64,000 nt of DNA, from contig NZ_PVTF01000002.1 of assembly GCF_003002815.1 (NCBI RefSeq), positions 62,001 through 126,000 of the forward strand, read 5' to 3'. The position numbers and the translations under genes were made by a program. This stretch comes from Umezawaea tangerina (lineage in GTDB: Bacteria; Actinomycetota; Actinomycetes; Mycobacteriales; Pseudonocardiaceae). Positions 56,186 to 64,000 of the stretch are shown one piece after another (the stretch's first letter is position 1; every line of letters starts with the position of its first letter). Below the pieces are notes generated by a model. That model saw only the letters and a program-made list of their open reading frames with translations. It was not told where the DNA came from and searched no databases.

Positions 56186-56872
56186 CCGCGACGGCTCGGA
56201 GATCCGCACGAGGTCGGAACGGTGCTCCACCAGGACCTTCGCCACCGCGCCGTGGTCGCGGGCCGTGATCGCCCTCGCCAGCCGGGCGTGCACCTCGACG
56301 TTGTGGTCGATGGCCTCGCGCGCGTTCGCCCCGGCGAACTCGGCCCGCACCAGCGTGCCGCGCAGCAGCGTCACGACCGACTCGTACATGCCCGCGAGCA
56401 CCGGAACCCGTGCGGCGCGGGCGATCGCGCTGTGGAACCGCATGTTCGCCTCGAGGTAGGACCGCGCGTCCTCGCGCGCGTTCCGCAGCTCCTCCAACGC
56501 CCACGCGAGGTCCCGCGCGTCCTCGGGCGTGGCCCGTTCCGCCGCGACCGAGGCGAAGCCGTCCTCCAGCAGGGAGCGGGCCTCGAACAGGTCGACGGCG
56601 TCCACGAGCAGCCCGCGGAACCACAGGTCGATCACGCCGAGCCGCACCTGCGGGGGCGGCTGCGAGATGAACACACCGCCCTGGGCGCCCGGCTTGACGT
56701 GCACGACGTCGCGTTCCCGCAGGATGCGCAGCGCCTCGTTCATCGCGTTCGCGCTCACACCGAACCGCTCGATCAGCTCCGTGCGGAGGGCGAAGCGCGC
56801 GCCCGAGTCCAGCCGCTGCTCCAGGATCTCCTGCTCGAGGTCTGCGGCGATCCGTTCGGGGACGGAGGACAT
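56165..56872 (-). CDS. GntR/FadR-family regulator with FCD domain
   Basis: 235 residues. Winged helix (LEQEILEQRLDSGARFALRTELIERFGVSANAMNEALRILRERDVVHVKPG), then an all-helical FCD ligand domain (LFEARSLLEDGFASVAAERATPEDARDL, NMRFHSAIARAARVPVL). ATG 56872, or GTG 56875. Likely controls the meta-cleavage genes in response to a pathway intermediate. Confidence 0.92.
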   Translation of the reverse strand: MSSVPERIAADLEQEILEQRLDSGARFALRTELIERFGVSANAMNEALRILRERDVVHVKPGAQGGVFISQPPPQVRLGVIDLWFRGLLVDAVDLFEARSLLEDGFASVAAERATPEDARDLAWALEELRNAREDARSYLEANMRFHSAIARAARVPVLAGMYESVVTLLRGTLVRAEFAGANAREAIDHNVEVHARLARAITARDHGAVAKVLVEHRSDLVRISEPSRSPGRSA

Positions 56873-56972
56873 CACGAGCGCCCGGCGTACGACATGACCG
56901 CAGTCTCCCACAGCGCGCCGCGCCACCCGTCGAGGCCGATGGCGCCGTGTCGCTCCGGTCCTCTGAGGACGG

Positions 56973-57674
56973 TCACCGGGCGAGCCGGTGGAGCCAGTCG
57001 CGGAGCAGGGCGGTCTCGGCGGGGCGCAGCGGCAGGGCGGCACCGGCGGAGGTGGTCAGGGCGGCGTCGAGGGCGAGGGCCCGCGAGGCGAGGCCCGCGT
57101 CGGCGACCGGGGGCGGGTCGGTGACGAGGGAGTCGACCAGGGTGTCGCGCATCCTCGTGGAGAGCGCGAGGTCGCGCTGCTCCGCGGGCAGGCCGATCAG
57201 CGTCTGCACGACACCCGTGACGGCGGCCAGGGTCAGCTGGGCGGCGAGCGCGGACGGGATGCGGAGGCGGCCCGCGGCGGCCGCGCGGTCGAGGAACCCG
57301 CGCAGCAGGCCGCTCGCCTGCTCCGCGGCGGGCGGTCGGCGGCCGGGCCGGTCGGTGCCGTACATCAGCAGGTAGAAGGCCGGGTGGCGCAGGCCGAAGT
57401 CGACGTGGGCGTCCCAGCCGCGGCGCATGTCGGCGACCGGGTCGTCGGTGGACGCCAGCGCGTTCTTCTCGGCCAGGTAGAGGTCGAAGCCGTGGATGGC
57501 CAGCGCCGCGAGGAGCCCGTCCTTGTCGTCGAACAGCTGGTAGAGCGAGGCCGCGCGGATGCCCGCCGCCGCGGCCACCGAGCGGGTCGAGACCGCGCCG
57601 GCACCTTCACGCTCCAGGATTTCCGCCGCCACCTCGAGGATCTGCCTCCGGGTCCGGGTCTTCGCGTCGTCCAC
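56973..57674 (-). CDS. TetR-family repressor
   Basis: 233 residues. N-terminal HTH (ILEVAAEILEREGAGAVSTRSVAAAAGIRAASLYQLFDDKDGLLAALA), all-helical ligand domain with C-terminal WHG-like part (ALSTRMRDTLVDSLVTDPP). GTG start 57674. Divergent from the aldo/keto reductase, its likely target; GTATCAC (57699) and GTGATAC (57740) are inverted in between. Confidence 0.93.
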   Translation of the reverse strand: MDDAKTRTRRQILEVAAEILEREGAGAVSTRSVAAAAGIRAASLYQLFDDKDGLLAALAIHGFDLYLAEKNALASTDDPVADMRRGWDAHVDFGLRHPAFYLLMYGTDRPGRRPPAAEQASGLLRGFLDRAAAAGRLRIPSALAAQLTLAAVTGVVQTLIGLPAEQRDLALSTRMRDTLVDSLVTDPPPVADAGLASRALALDAALTTSAGAALPLRPAETALLRDWLHRLAR

Positions 57675-57762
57675 GGTTGCGATGTTACGGCAAAAGGCGT
57701 ATCACTGAAACGGGCAGTGCTACGCGAATCCGCGTGGCGGTGATACAGCGAGGGAGAAGCCA

Positions 57763-58662
57763 GTGAACCGAGTCGGGTACGGCGCCATGCAGCTCGCCGG
57801 GCCGAACGTGTGGGGCCCGCCGGACGACCCGGAGTCCGCGCGCCGCGTGCTGCGCCTGGCGGTCGAGCTGGGCGTCACGTTCTTCGACACCGCGAACGCC
57901 TACGGGCCGCGGGTGGTCAACCGGCTCATCGGGGAGGCGCTGCGACCGTTCTCCGAAGACGTGGTCGTCGGCAACAAGGTCGGCGCGGGCCGCGGCCCCG
58001 ACCGGTCCTGGATCATCACCGACCACCCGGACACCATCCGCGCCCAGGTCCACGAGGCCCTGGCCGACCTGGGCGCGGAGGCCAGCGACCTGACTTACCT
58101 GCGGCTGAGCGGCGACGCACCGGTGCCGCCGAGCGACGTGCCGCTGGAGGACTCGCTCGGCGCGCTCGTCGACCTGCGCGACCAAGGGCTCGTCCGGCGC
58201 ATCGGGCTGTCCGGAGCGTCGCCGGAGGTGCTGGAGCGGGCGCGACGGATCACCCCGATCGCGGCCGTGCAGAACCGCTTCAACCTGCTCGACCGCAGCG
58301 GTGTCCAGGTCCTCGCCGACTGCGAGGCGCACGGGATCCTGTTCGTGCCCTACTACCCGCTCGCCGCGGGCAGGCTCACCGACCACGACGCGCTCACCAC
58401 CCCCGCCCGCCGCCTCGACACCACACCCGCGCAGGTCGCACTCGCCTGGCTGCTGCGCCGCTCCCCCGCCGTGGTCGTCATCCCCGGCACGTCGAACCCC
58501 GACCACCTGCGCGCCAACATGGGCGCGTCCGAGGTCGCCGACCACCTGACCGACACCGAGATCACCCGCCTCACCACCCTCGTCGACGAGTCCCACGCCG
58601 CCCTCGACCGACCGGACCAGTCCACGGTGGACGCGCTCAGGTCCGCGACGGGAAGCCGATGA
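57763..58662 (+). CDS. aldo/keto reductase
   Basis: 299 residues, TIM-barrel. Catalytic Asp in TFFDTANAYGPR, Tyr of AYGP, Lys in VGNKVG; the expected His-block reads LTYLRLSG instead of the usual DxxxxH, so activity may differ. NADPH-binding VVVIPGTSNPDHLRANMGA. GTG start with GAGGGAGAAG before it. Probably reduces an aldehyde or toxic carbonyl under TetR control. Confidence 0.92.
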   Translation: MNRVGYGAMQLAGPNVWGPPDDPESARRVLRLAVELGVTFFDTANAYGPRVVNRLIGEALRPFSEDVVVGNKVGAGRGPDRSWIITDHPDTIRAQVHEALADLGAEASDLTYLRLSGDAPVPPSDVPLEDSLGALVDLRDQGLVRRIGLSGASPEVLERARRITPIAAVQNRFNLLDRSGVQVLADCEAHGILFVPYYPLAAGRLTDHDALTTPARRLDTTPAQVALAWLLRRSPAVVVIPGTSNPDHLRANMGASEVADHLTDTEITRLTTLVDESHAALDRPDQSTVDALRSATGSR

Positions 58663-59020
58663 TCCGGTCACGACACCCCAGGCCCACGTTCCCACAGTGG
58701 CCCCACGCCCGACGGGCGAGAGGTGCGGCCAGACCTTGCCCGCGACCAGCGCGTCCGACCGTGACCGCAGGCGCCTCAGCCCACCACCACGACGAACACC
58801 GATACCGACCACGAGGTGTCGCCGCTCCGGCCCGGCGTGAGCACGACCCGCCCCATCGACCACGAGGAGGATCTTCGTGCCCAGTCCACCACGCAACCGA
58901 CCGAGCCCTCTCCTCGACCGCGAGGGCCGCGGTTCCGGTCCCGCATCCCGTTTGCCGCGGTCCGGCGGCGTGCCGGTGCGCTCGGAGCACGCACACCTAA
59001 CGGCGCAGGCCCACCCGGCA
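58663..59020. other. 358-bp region without recognisable gene
   Basis: Between the convergent aldo/keto reductase and CPT-like genes. Open frames exist in several phases but none has a ribosome site or family resemblance. A decayed gene fragment is possible, but nothing identifiable remains. Confidence 0.4.
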
Positions 59021-59554
59021 TCAGACCACGTGCGCGGCGATGGCTCGGGCGCAGTCCAGTGCCTCGGCCCGTCCGGTGTCCACGACCACGTCGTACTCGA
59101 CACCCCGGTGCACCACCTCGGCCTGCGACACCGCCATCCCCACCACCCGGTCACCCCTGGCGACCTCGCGCGCCGCCACCACCTCCGGGTCGCAGCGGAC
59201 CCCGACCCACAGCACCTCGAGACCCGCCAGCCGCACCCGGAGCCGTTCCTGCGAGGCGGCGCCGCCCAGGAACACGTCGTCGAAGACCACCCGCGCCCCG
59301 GCCCGCGCCATCGCGGCGACACCGGCCAGCCAGGCGTCCTCGACCGCTCGGAACGCCGCGCCCACGACGACCTCGCCGCACCGCCCGAACTCGACCCCGC
59401 CGTCGGAGTCCACCAGGGACGGTGGCAGCCGGTCGACCAGGTCGTCCACGCCGAGGCGGAGCCACGGGTCCGGCAGGACGGTCTGCAGGCACCGCGCGAT
59501 CCCGGACTTGCCGGAGCTGGAACCTCCGTTGAGGACGATGACCTGGGTCGTCAC
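59021..59554 (-). CDS. chloramphenicol phosphotransferase-like (CPT) kinase
   Basis: 177 residues. P-loop [17 protein letters not shown], then [19 protein letters not shown] (catalytic Asp of CPT) and VFDDVFL. CPT phosphorylates chloramphenicol at the 3'-hydroxyl in Streptomyces venezuelae; homologues occur widely and may act on other small molecules. GTG 59554. 72 bp downstream of the O-carbamoyltransferase on the same strand. Confidence 0.85.
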   Translation of the reverse strand: MTTQVIVLNGGSSSGKSGIARCLQTVLPDPWLRLGVDDLVDRLPPSLVDSDGGVEFGRCGEVVVGAAFRAVEDAWLAGVAAMARAGARVVFDDVFLGGAASQERLRVRLAGLEVLWVGVRCDPEVVAAREVARGDRVVGMAVSQAEVVHRGVEYDVVVDTGRAEALDCARAIAAHVV

Positions 59555-59626
59555 GTGATCGGCTCGCCTTCCGGGGTCTGCCCGCGGGGTGCGGGCGGGC
59601 CACCGGATCGTCGCAGACGGCCGTCC

Positions 59627-61639
59627 TCAGCAGGGCGTCAGCGTGATGAACCGCAGGCGCCACAGCTCGTGCAGCTCGCCGAGCACGCCGTCCGGCACAC
59701 CACCCGCGACCTTCACCAGGTCGCCGACGGTGCTGACGCCGTCGACCGAGCCCAGCAGCGCGTACAGCTCCGGGGACACCGGGGCGGTCGGGCCGCCGCT
59801 GTAATCGAGCGCGATCTCGTGCACGGCCGGACCGGCGGCGGGCTTGCCGGTGCCCGCCCGCTCGACCAGCCTGGTGACCGGGCGGAAGCGCGGGACGAGG
59901 GCGGTCAGGTCGACGGTCCGGTCGGCCGACCGCCGCCGCACCAGGAAGTCGTCGACCACCAGGTGGTCGAGGTCGGTGGTCAGGAAGCAGGCCACCACGT
60001 CGTCGACGGTCTGCACGATGGGCTCGGCGTTGTTGTTGAACGAGGTGTTGAGCAGGACCGGGGTCCCGGTGCGCTCGCCGAAAGCCTTGACCAGGTGGTG
60101 GAAGCGCTCGTTCGAGGCCTGCTCCACGACCTGCACGCGGGCGGTGCCGTCGACGTGGGTGACCGCGCCGAGCTCCTGCCTGCGCTCCTCGCGCACCGGC
60201 ACCACGAACGACATGAAGTCGTAGTTCGCCCTCGTGACGGGCAGGTCGAAGTAGGTGGTGGCGTCCTCGGCGGCGACCACGGGCGCGAAGGGCCGGAAGC
60301 TCTCGCGCTTCTTGACCATGGCGTTGATCCTGGTCTGGTTCTCCTGGGGTCGCGGGTCGGCGACGATGCTGCGGTTGCCCAGCGCGCGCGGCCCGAACTC
60401 CGAACGCCCCTGCGCCCAGCCGAGCACCGCGCCGCCGGCGAGCAGCCCGGCCGCGACCTCCACGACGTCCTCGTGCCGTTCGACGTCCACCACCGAGTGC
60501 CACGCGGCCAACCCGTCGCGCACCTGGTCCGCGGTGCCCAGCGCGGGTCCGGCGTCGGCCGTCCGCATCCGCCGCACCGGGGCGCTGTCCGCGCCCAGCT
60601 TCCGGGACACCAGGAGTGCGGCGCCCTCGCCCGCGCCCGCGTCGTGCGACGCCGGGTGCACGAACACCTCCTCGAAGAGGCCGGACCGCAGGATCGCGCC
60701 GTTGAGGCTGGAGTTGTGGGCGACGCCGCCGCCGAAGCACAGCCCCGGCAGCCCGGTCGTCTCCGCCCAGTGCGCCAACACGTGCAGGACGATCTCCTCC
60801 AGTCCCGCCTGCGCGGCGGCGGCGAAGTCCCGGTGCGCCTGAGTGAACTCCTCGCCCTTGCGACGCGGGGTGAACCCCCTGGCCACCATCGACGGTCCGA
60901 CGAGGTCGGGCACCACCATGCCCGCCATGAGGTCGTACTCCCCGTTGTCCCGCAACGCGTACAGCGAGCCGAAAGCCTCCCGGTAGGTCTCCGGGTCCCC
61001 GTACGGGGCGAGGCCCATCACCTTGTACTCGTCGCCGAACCCGTACCCGAGCAGCTGGGTGGCGTTGAGGTAGAGCATGCCGAGGGACTTGAAGACCGGG
61101 TAGTCGGCGAGCTTCTCCAGTTGCCCATCGCCCGCCCGGTAGACGGTGCCGGAGTTCTCCTCACCCCGGCCGTCCAGGACGAGCACCAGCGACTCCGCCA
61201 TCCCGGAGCCCGTCACCGTCGACATCGCGTGCGCGTCGTGGTGCGGCGTGAACAGCAGCCTGTCGTCGGCGAGGTCCCACCCGAACGAGTCGGCGAACCA
61301 CCGCTTGATCAGTTCCCGCGAGTACACCGTCGGGACCTGCGGGTGGATGGTGTAGAAGAAGTTCAACGTCGTGTCGACGTAGTCCTCGCGGAAGTAGTAG
61401 GCCACGCTGTCGACCTCACCGATCGACACCCCGGCGACGTCGAGGCACGCGCGGATCGCGTTCACCGGGAACTTGGTCGTCTTCTTGACCCGGTTGAGCC
61501 GCTCCTCCTCCACCGCGGCGACCACCACCCCGTCCCGCACCAGGCACGCCGCCGAGTCGTGGAACCACTGGTCCGGCAACGACGGCACCAGATCCGACGC
61601 CTCGGCCGAGAAGTTCCCGCTCAATCCCAGAACCAACAC
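59627..61639 (-). CDS. O-carbamoyltransferase (NodU/CmcH/TobZ family) with C-terminal extra domain
   Basis: 670 residues. N-terminal Kae1-like domain: LGLSGNFSAEASD start, EEERLNRVKKTTKFP, metal motif PHHDAHAMSTV and DGRGEENSG; C-terminal GPRALGNRSIVADPR, KKRESFRPFAPVV, NTSFNNNAEPIV. Transfers carbamoyl from carbamoyl phosphate to a hydroxyl, as in tobramycin, cephamycin or nodulation factors. The last ~60 residues (ELYALLGSVDGVSTVGDLVKVAGG...LHELWRLRFITL) resemble a PqqD-type winged helix, an unusual addition. GTG 61639 with AGGAGA upstream. No sugar or polyketide genes are adjacent. Confidence 0.9.
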   Translation of the reverse strand: MLVLGLSGNFSAEASDLVPSLPDQWFHDSAACLVRDGVVVAAVEEERLNRVKKTTKFPVNAIRACLDVAGVSIGEVDSVAYYFREDYVDTTLNFFYTIHPQVPTVYSRELIKRWFADSFGWDLADDRLLFTPHHDAHAMSTVTGSGMAESLVLVLDGRGEENSGTVYRAGDGQLEKLADYPVFKSLGMLYLNATQLLGYGFGDEYKVMGLAPYGDPETYREAFGSLYALRDNGEYDLMAGMVVPDLVGPSMVARGFTPRRKGEEFTQAHRDFAAAAQAGLEEIVLHVLAHWAETTGLPGLCFGGGVAHNSSLNGAILRSGLFEEVFVHPASHDAGAGEGAALLVSRKLGADSAPVRRMRTADAGPALGTADQVRDGLAAWHSVVDVERHEDVVEVAAGLLAGGAVLGWAQGRSEFGPRALGNRSIVADPRPQENQTRINAMVKKRESFRPFAPVVAAEDATTYFDLPVTRANYDFMSFVVPVREERRQELGAVTHVDGTARVQVVEQASNERFHHLVKAFGERTGTPVLLNTSFNNNAEPIVQTVDDVVACFLTTDLDHLVVDDFLVRRRSADRTVDLTALVPRFRPVTRLVERAGTGKPAAGPAVHEIALDYSGGPTAPVSPELYALLGSVDGVSTVGDLVKVAGGVPDGVLGELHELWRLRFITLTPC

Positions 61640-61939
61640 GTCGTCTCCTGCTCGATCGATGGGGCGACTGCTCGCCGAACAGGACGAACCACAGGAAGAA
61701 CTACCGAACCGGACGAGTCCCGGCCGAACCGGAGGCGGTCTGTCCACGAGCGCGGACGCCGAACCCGGCAAAAGCTAACCAGCACGGATATCGTCCGGCT
61801 AGCACCACACACCGCCCCGTCCCACCACCACCCGGACCGTCGGCGCGCACAAAACCACCGCACCACACCGCCCTGCGGACCCCACCCATCCAACCGGTCA
61901 CCCCACGTCCAGTGTTCGTCCAAAACAAAAGACAAACGA

Positions 61940-62013
61940 CCCAATGACGCCGAAAAACCGGCTTGCCCAACGACGCTGTAAACCCCAAGTCAAATGACCA
62001 ACCCAGCTGAAAA
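61940..62013. repeat. degenerate tandem repeats, left flank of hairpin copy 2
   Basis: CCCAATGACGCCG (61940), CCCAACGACGCTG (61966) and CCAACCCAGCTG (61998) repeat at 26-32 bp and match the unit core seen at 17489-17598. More diverged than copy 1. Confidence 0.6.
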
Positions 62014-62153
62014 CGAGCACGCTCGTCCGCTAGTGCGATCGGCTTGACTTGGGGTTTTTGGGCTTACAATGAGTCGGCGGGCAGGCTCTACCACCTGCCC
62101 TTTTTCGCCCGACGAAGCCCAAAAAAGGGGCCCCAAGTCAAGCCGACCGCACC
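62014..62153. repeat. 140-bp nested hairpin element, copy 2
   Basis: Same length and layout as 17599-17738 with three substitutions (near 62032, 62038 and 62067). The promoter-like pair is TTGACT and TACAAT, 15 bases apart. The right arm with AGGGG bulge and T5 tract is unchanged. Lies between the divergent carbamoyltransferase and ESX-like genes. The right-hand AGCGACACCGGGCGAG recurs at 62166-62181. Confidence 0.85.
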
Positions 62154-62365
62154 TAGGTCCGCTGCAGCGACACCGGGCGAGACAACACGCGGCTCCCATA
62201 CAGGGCGACACACGACAGCTCGAGTACCCAACGCCGAGAACCCACCCCCACACCCAGTAACCACCCAAACACCCAAAACCCCCACCCTTGTCCCACCGTG
62301 CACAGCCGATGCTCCACCGTGCACCCCGCTGGCCTCCCCCCACCTCCACCGCTCAAGATGTCGCC

Positions 62366-62824
62366 ATGGTCGTCAGGGTGCGCGGCGTGGCAGACGCCGA
62401 ACGGATGCGCGAACAACTGCAAACCGACCGGCCCACCACAACGGTCGCCACCCCGGTCATCGCCCCACCCACCGGCGCGGGCACCGCCGACGTGATCGCC
62501 GACGGCGGTGACCGCATCGAACTGGACCTCGCCGCCTTCACCACCGCTGTCGCCGACCTCGACCGCCTCCACGGCGTCGTCACCGACCTCCTCGGCCGGG
62601 CCGCGCGGGAGTCCGAGCAGCCGCTCGGTGACGGCAAGGGCCCGGTGTCGCTCAACATGCGGCACGCCTTCGGGGTCCGCAGTGGCGACGTGGGTGGTGG
62701 CGTTCGTTCCGCCCTCCGCTCCTATCTCGCCGAACTGGGCGCCCTGCGCGAGGCCTTGCAGCAGGTCAGCACCACTCACCAGGCCGAGGACGAGCACACG
62801 GCCCGAGCGATGGGACAGCTGTGA
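62366..62824 (+). CDS. WXG100/ESX-like small secretion-associated protein
   Basis: 152 residues. N-terminal strand VVRVRGVADAERMREQL then a flexible Thr/Pro linker, and a helical C-terminal half (LAAFTTAVADLDRLHGVVTDLLGRAARES, ALRSYLAELGALREALQQVSTTHQAEDEHTARAM) like an ESX helical hairpin, although no clear WXG turn is seen. Overlaps the next gene by 4 bp (GTGA); such pairs in Pseudonocardiales are type VII-related. ATG 62366, no strong ribosome site. Confidence 0.6.
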   Translation: MVVRVRGVADAERMREQLQTDRPTTTVATPVIAPPTGAGTADVIADGGDRIELDLAAFTTAVADLDRLHGVVTDLLGRAARESEQPLGDGKGPVSLNMRHAFGVRSGDVGGGVRSALRSYLAELGALREALQQVSTTHQAEDEHTARAMGQL

Positions 62825-64000
62825 ACGAGCGCAGGGGCGGTTACCACTCCGAGCTGCACCAGCCGTCGAAGGCCGAGCGGAAGAAGAACGCCAGGCGTGT
62901 CCGCCAACGCCGGGCCAACCGCGAGCCGGAGAACTTCGGCAAGATCAACTGGCGGGCCTACGAGCACCGCAGGCTCTGGGAGATGGTGAAGTCCGCCGAC
63001 ACCGGCCAGATGGCGACCCGCACCTACCAGTGGCAGCAGCTGGCCGCCGACGTCGACCAGGCGACCGCCGACGTCCACAAGGTCGTGCAGAACCTCGTCC
63101 TGTCCTGGCGCGGACCGTCCGCCGTGGCCGGTGCCGCTTCGGCGTCGCGGCTCACCGAGTGGGCATCGGACGCCTCGCAGCGCGCCTACCAGGTGGGCAC
63201 GGGGCTCGACACCTACACCGCGGCGGTCGACGAGGCGGCCAGGGCGATGCCGGAGCCGGTGCACCCGACCGCCGAGAAGTGGTTCCGCGAGGGCTACGAC
63301 GTGACCACCCTCGACGGTCCCGAGGGCGCGTACATGCTCAAGCAGCTGCTGGACGACCACAAGCCGTCGAAGCAGGAGCAGCAGGAGGCCATGGACCGGG
63401 CCGTGCGGGTCATGGACCAGTACGAGGCCGCGAGCTACGAGGTCGGCGTGAAGCTGCCGGTGTTCGAGGAGGCCCCGGTGGGGACCACGATCACCCCGGA
63501 TCCCGTGACCCCCACCGTCCCGGTCCCACCGCCCTACCCGCCGACCACCGCCACCCCCACTCCTCCGCCCACCACCACGCCTCCGGACGCGGGCCCGCCC
63601 ACGACCACACCGGACGGGCGTCCCGACGGCACGACCGGCGTGGCGTCGGTGGCGGGCACGGCCTATGGGACTCCCGGCGCGCAGTCCGGCCACCTCCCCG
63701 GCGGGTCGTCCGGGACCGGCACGGGCGTCGGCACCGGTTTCGGGACCGGGACCGGCGTCGGAACGGGCACCGGTGGCAGCGCCGGGTACGGCGGCGCGTC
63801 CGGCGTGATCGGAGCCGGTCCCGCGGCGGCCGCGGCACGCGGTGGCCTCGTCCCCGGTGCGGCGGGCTCGCAGGGCTACGGCATGTACCCGCCGACGGCA
63901 CCCGGCGGCCGCGAGGAGGACGGCGAGCACCGCAACCGCTACGACCTGGGCTTGGACCTGCTCGACGACCTGCCGCCCGCGTTCCCGCCGGTGCTCGGCG
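62821..64000 (+). CDS. PPE/WXG-like protein with low-complexity tail, partial
   Basis: Open frame from GTG 62821 to the window end, 393 residues visible. Basic N-terminus (AERKKNARRVRQRRANREPENFGKINW), then a helical PPE/WXG-type domain with a WRG turn (WQQLAADVDQATADVHKVVQNLVLSWRGPSAVAGAAS, SQRAYQVGTGLDTYTAAVDEAARAMP). Pro/Thr-rich linker (~230-265) and Gly-rich repeats GTGTGVGTGFGTG. C-terminus begins a possible further domain (YDLGLDLLDDLPPAFPPVLG). Likely a type VII secretion substrate; function unknown. Confidence 0.7.
   Translation, partial: MNERRGGYHSELHQPSKAERKKNARRVRQRRANREPENFGKINWRAYEHRRLWEMVKSADTGQMATRTYQWQQLAADVDQATADVHKVVQNLVLSWRGPSAVAGAASASRLTEWASDASQRAYQVGTGLDTYTAAVDEAARAMPEPVHPTAEKWFREGYDVTTLDGPEGAYMLKQLLDDHKPSKQEQQEAMDRAVRVMDQYEAASYEVGVKLPVFEEAPVGTTITPDPVTPTVPVPPPYPPTTATPTPPPTTTPPDAGPPTTTPDGRPDGTTGVASVAGTAYGTPGAQSGHLPGGSSGTGTGVGTGFGTGTGVGTGTGGSAGYGGASGVIGAGPAAAAARGGLVPGAAGSQGYGMYPPTAPGGREEDGEHRNRYDLGLDLLDDLPPAFPPVLG

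Noticed and set aside
57699-57746. GTATCAC/GTGATAC as a firm TetR operator
   Set aside because: The half-sites are 34 bp apart, too far for one TetR dimer; kept only as a note in the gene entry.
58877-61981. 1034-codon plus-strand open frame over the carbamoyltransferase region
   Set aside because: Antisense shadow of the CPT-like and carbamoyltransferase genes; its translation is Arg/Val/His-rich with no domain, while the minus frame has clear motifs.

Overview
The window reads as chromosome of a very GC-rich actinomycete. The gene styles point to Pseudonocardiales (Saccharothrix, Lentzea or Actinosynnema-like): many GTG starts, GTGA/ATGA stop-start overlaps, SARP and NarL-type regulators, and an ESX/PPE-like pair at the right edge. 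The genus is an inference. No rRNA, tRNA, CRISPR array, insertion sequence or prophage was recognised.

Left part (1-12.9 kb): a secreted GH10 xylanase is coupled to an SGNH esterase cut by the window edge. Upstream lie a LacI-type repressor broken at a G8 tract, a DUF2252 protein, an amino-acid dehydrogenase behind a decayed FAD oxidase, an unknown 325-residue protein, a MarR switch with two operators, and a complete sugar ABC transporter (ATPase, two permeases, lipoprotein). Next (13.1-17.5 kb) come a PHM-like copper monooxygenase lipoprotein, a DoxX-Rieske fusion and a two-component system.

Middle part (18.4-30.7 kb): a glucuronoxylan utilisation locus. An Lpl-type importer (lipoprotein, two permeases) leads an operon with GH39, a YesL-like membrane protein and GH42. 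A convergent GH67 alpha-glucuronidase and a divergent LacI regulator followed by a CE7 acetyl-xylan esterase complete it. Together with the GH10 xylanase this gives outside cleavage, uptake of decorated xylo-oligosaccharides, and removal of glucuronyl, acetyl and xylosyl/galactosyl groups inside. CGAAA-N-TTTCG-like operators in front of the xylanase, the importer and the repressor suggest one regulon.

Right part (30.9-64 kb): mostly single genes and small operons. These include an NmrA-type reductase, a 62-residue orphan peptide behind a DoxX-like gene, a second two-component system, an iron box between an Eis-type acetyltransferase and a cysteine-desulfurase-like enzyme, furA-katG, lnt with an MptB-like mannosyltransferase, a large SARP regulator, a GlxA-type regulator, SelO and a GOLPH3-like protein. 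A compact catechol meta-cleavage operon (XylT-like ferredoxin, extradiol dioxygenase, hydratase, acetaldehyde dehydrogenase, aldolase, with divergent hydrolase and GntR) follows. The end holds an aldo/keto reductase with TetR, a chloramphenicol-phosphotransferase-like kinase, an O-carbamoyltransferase and an ESX-like pair.

The most unusual structure is a 140-bp element present twice (17599-17738 and 62014-62153, 137 of 140 bases identical by eye). It forms a long nested hairpin, contains a promoter-like sequence, and is flanked by short repeats, 31 bp in period on the left of copy 1. Both copies sit upstream of a small plus-strand gene.
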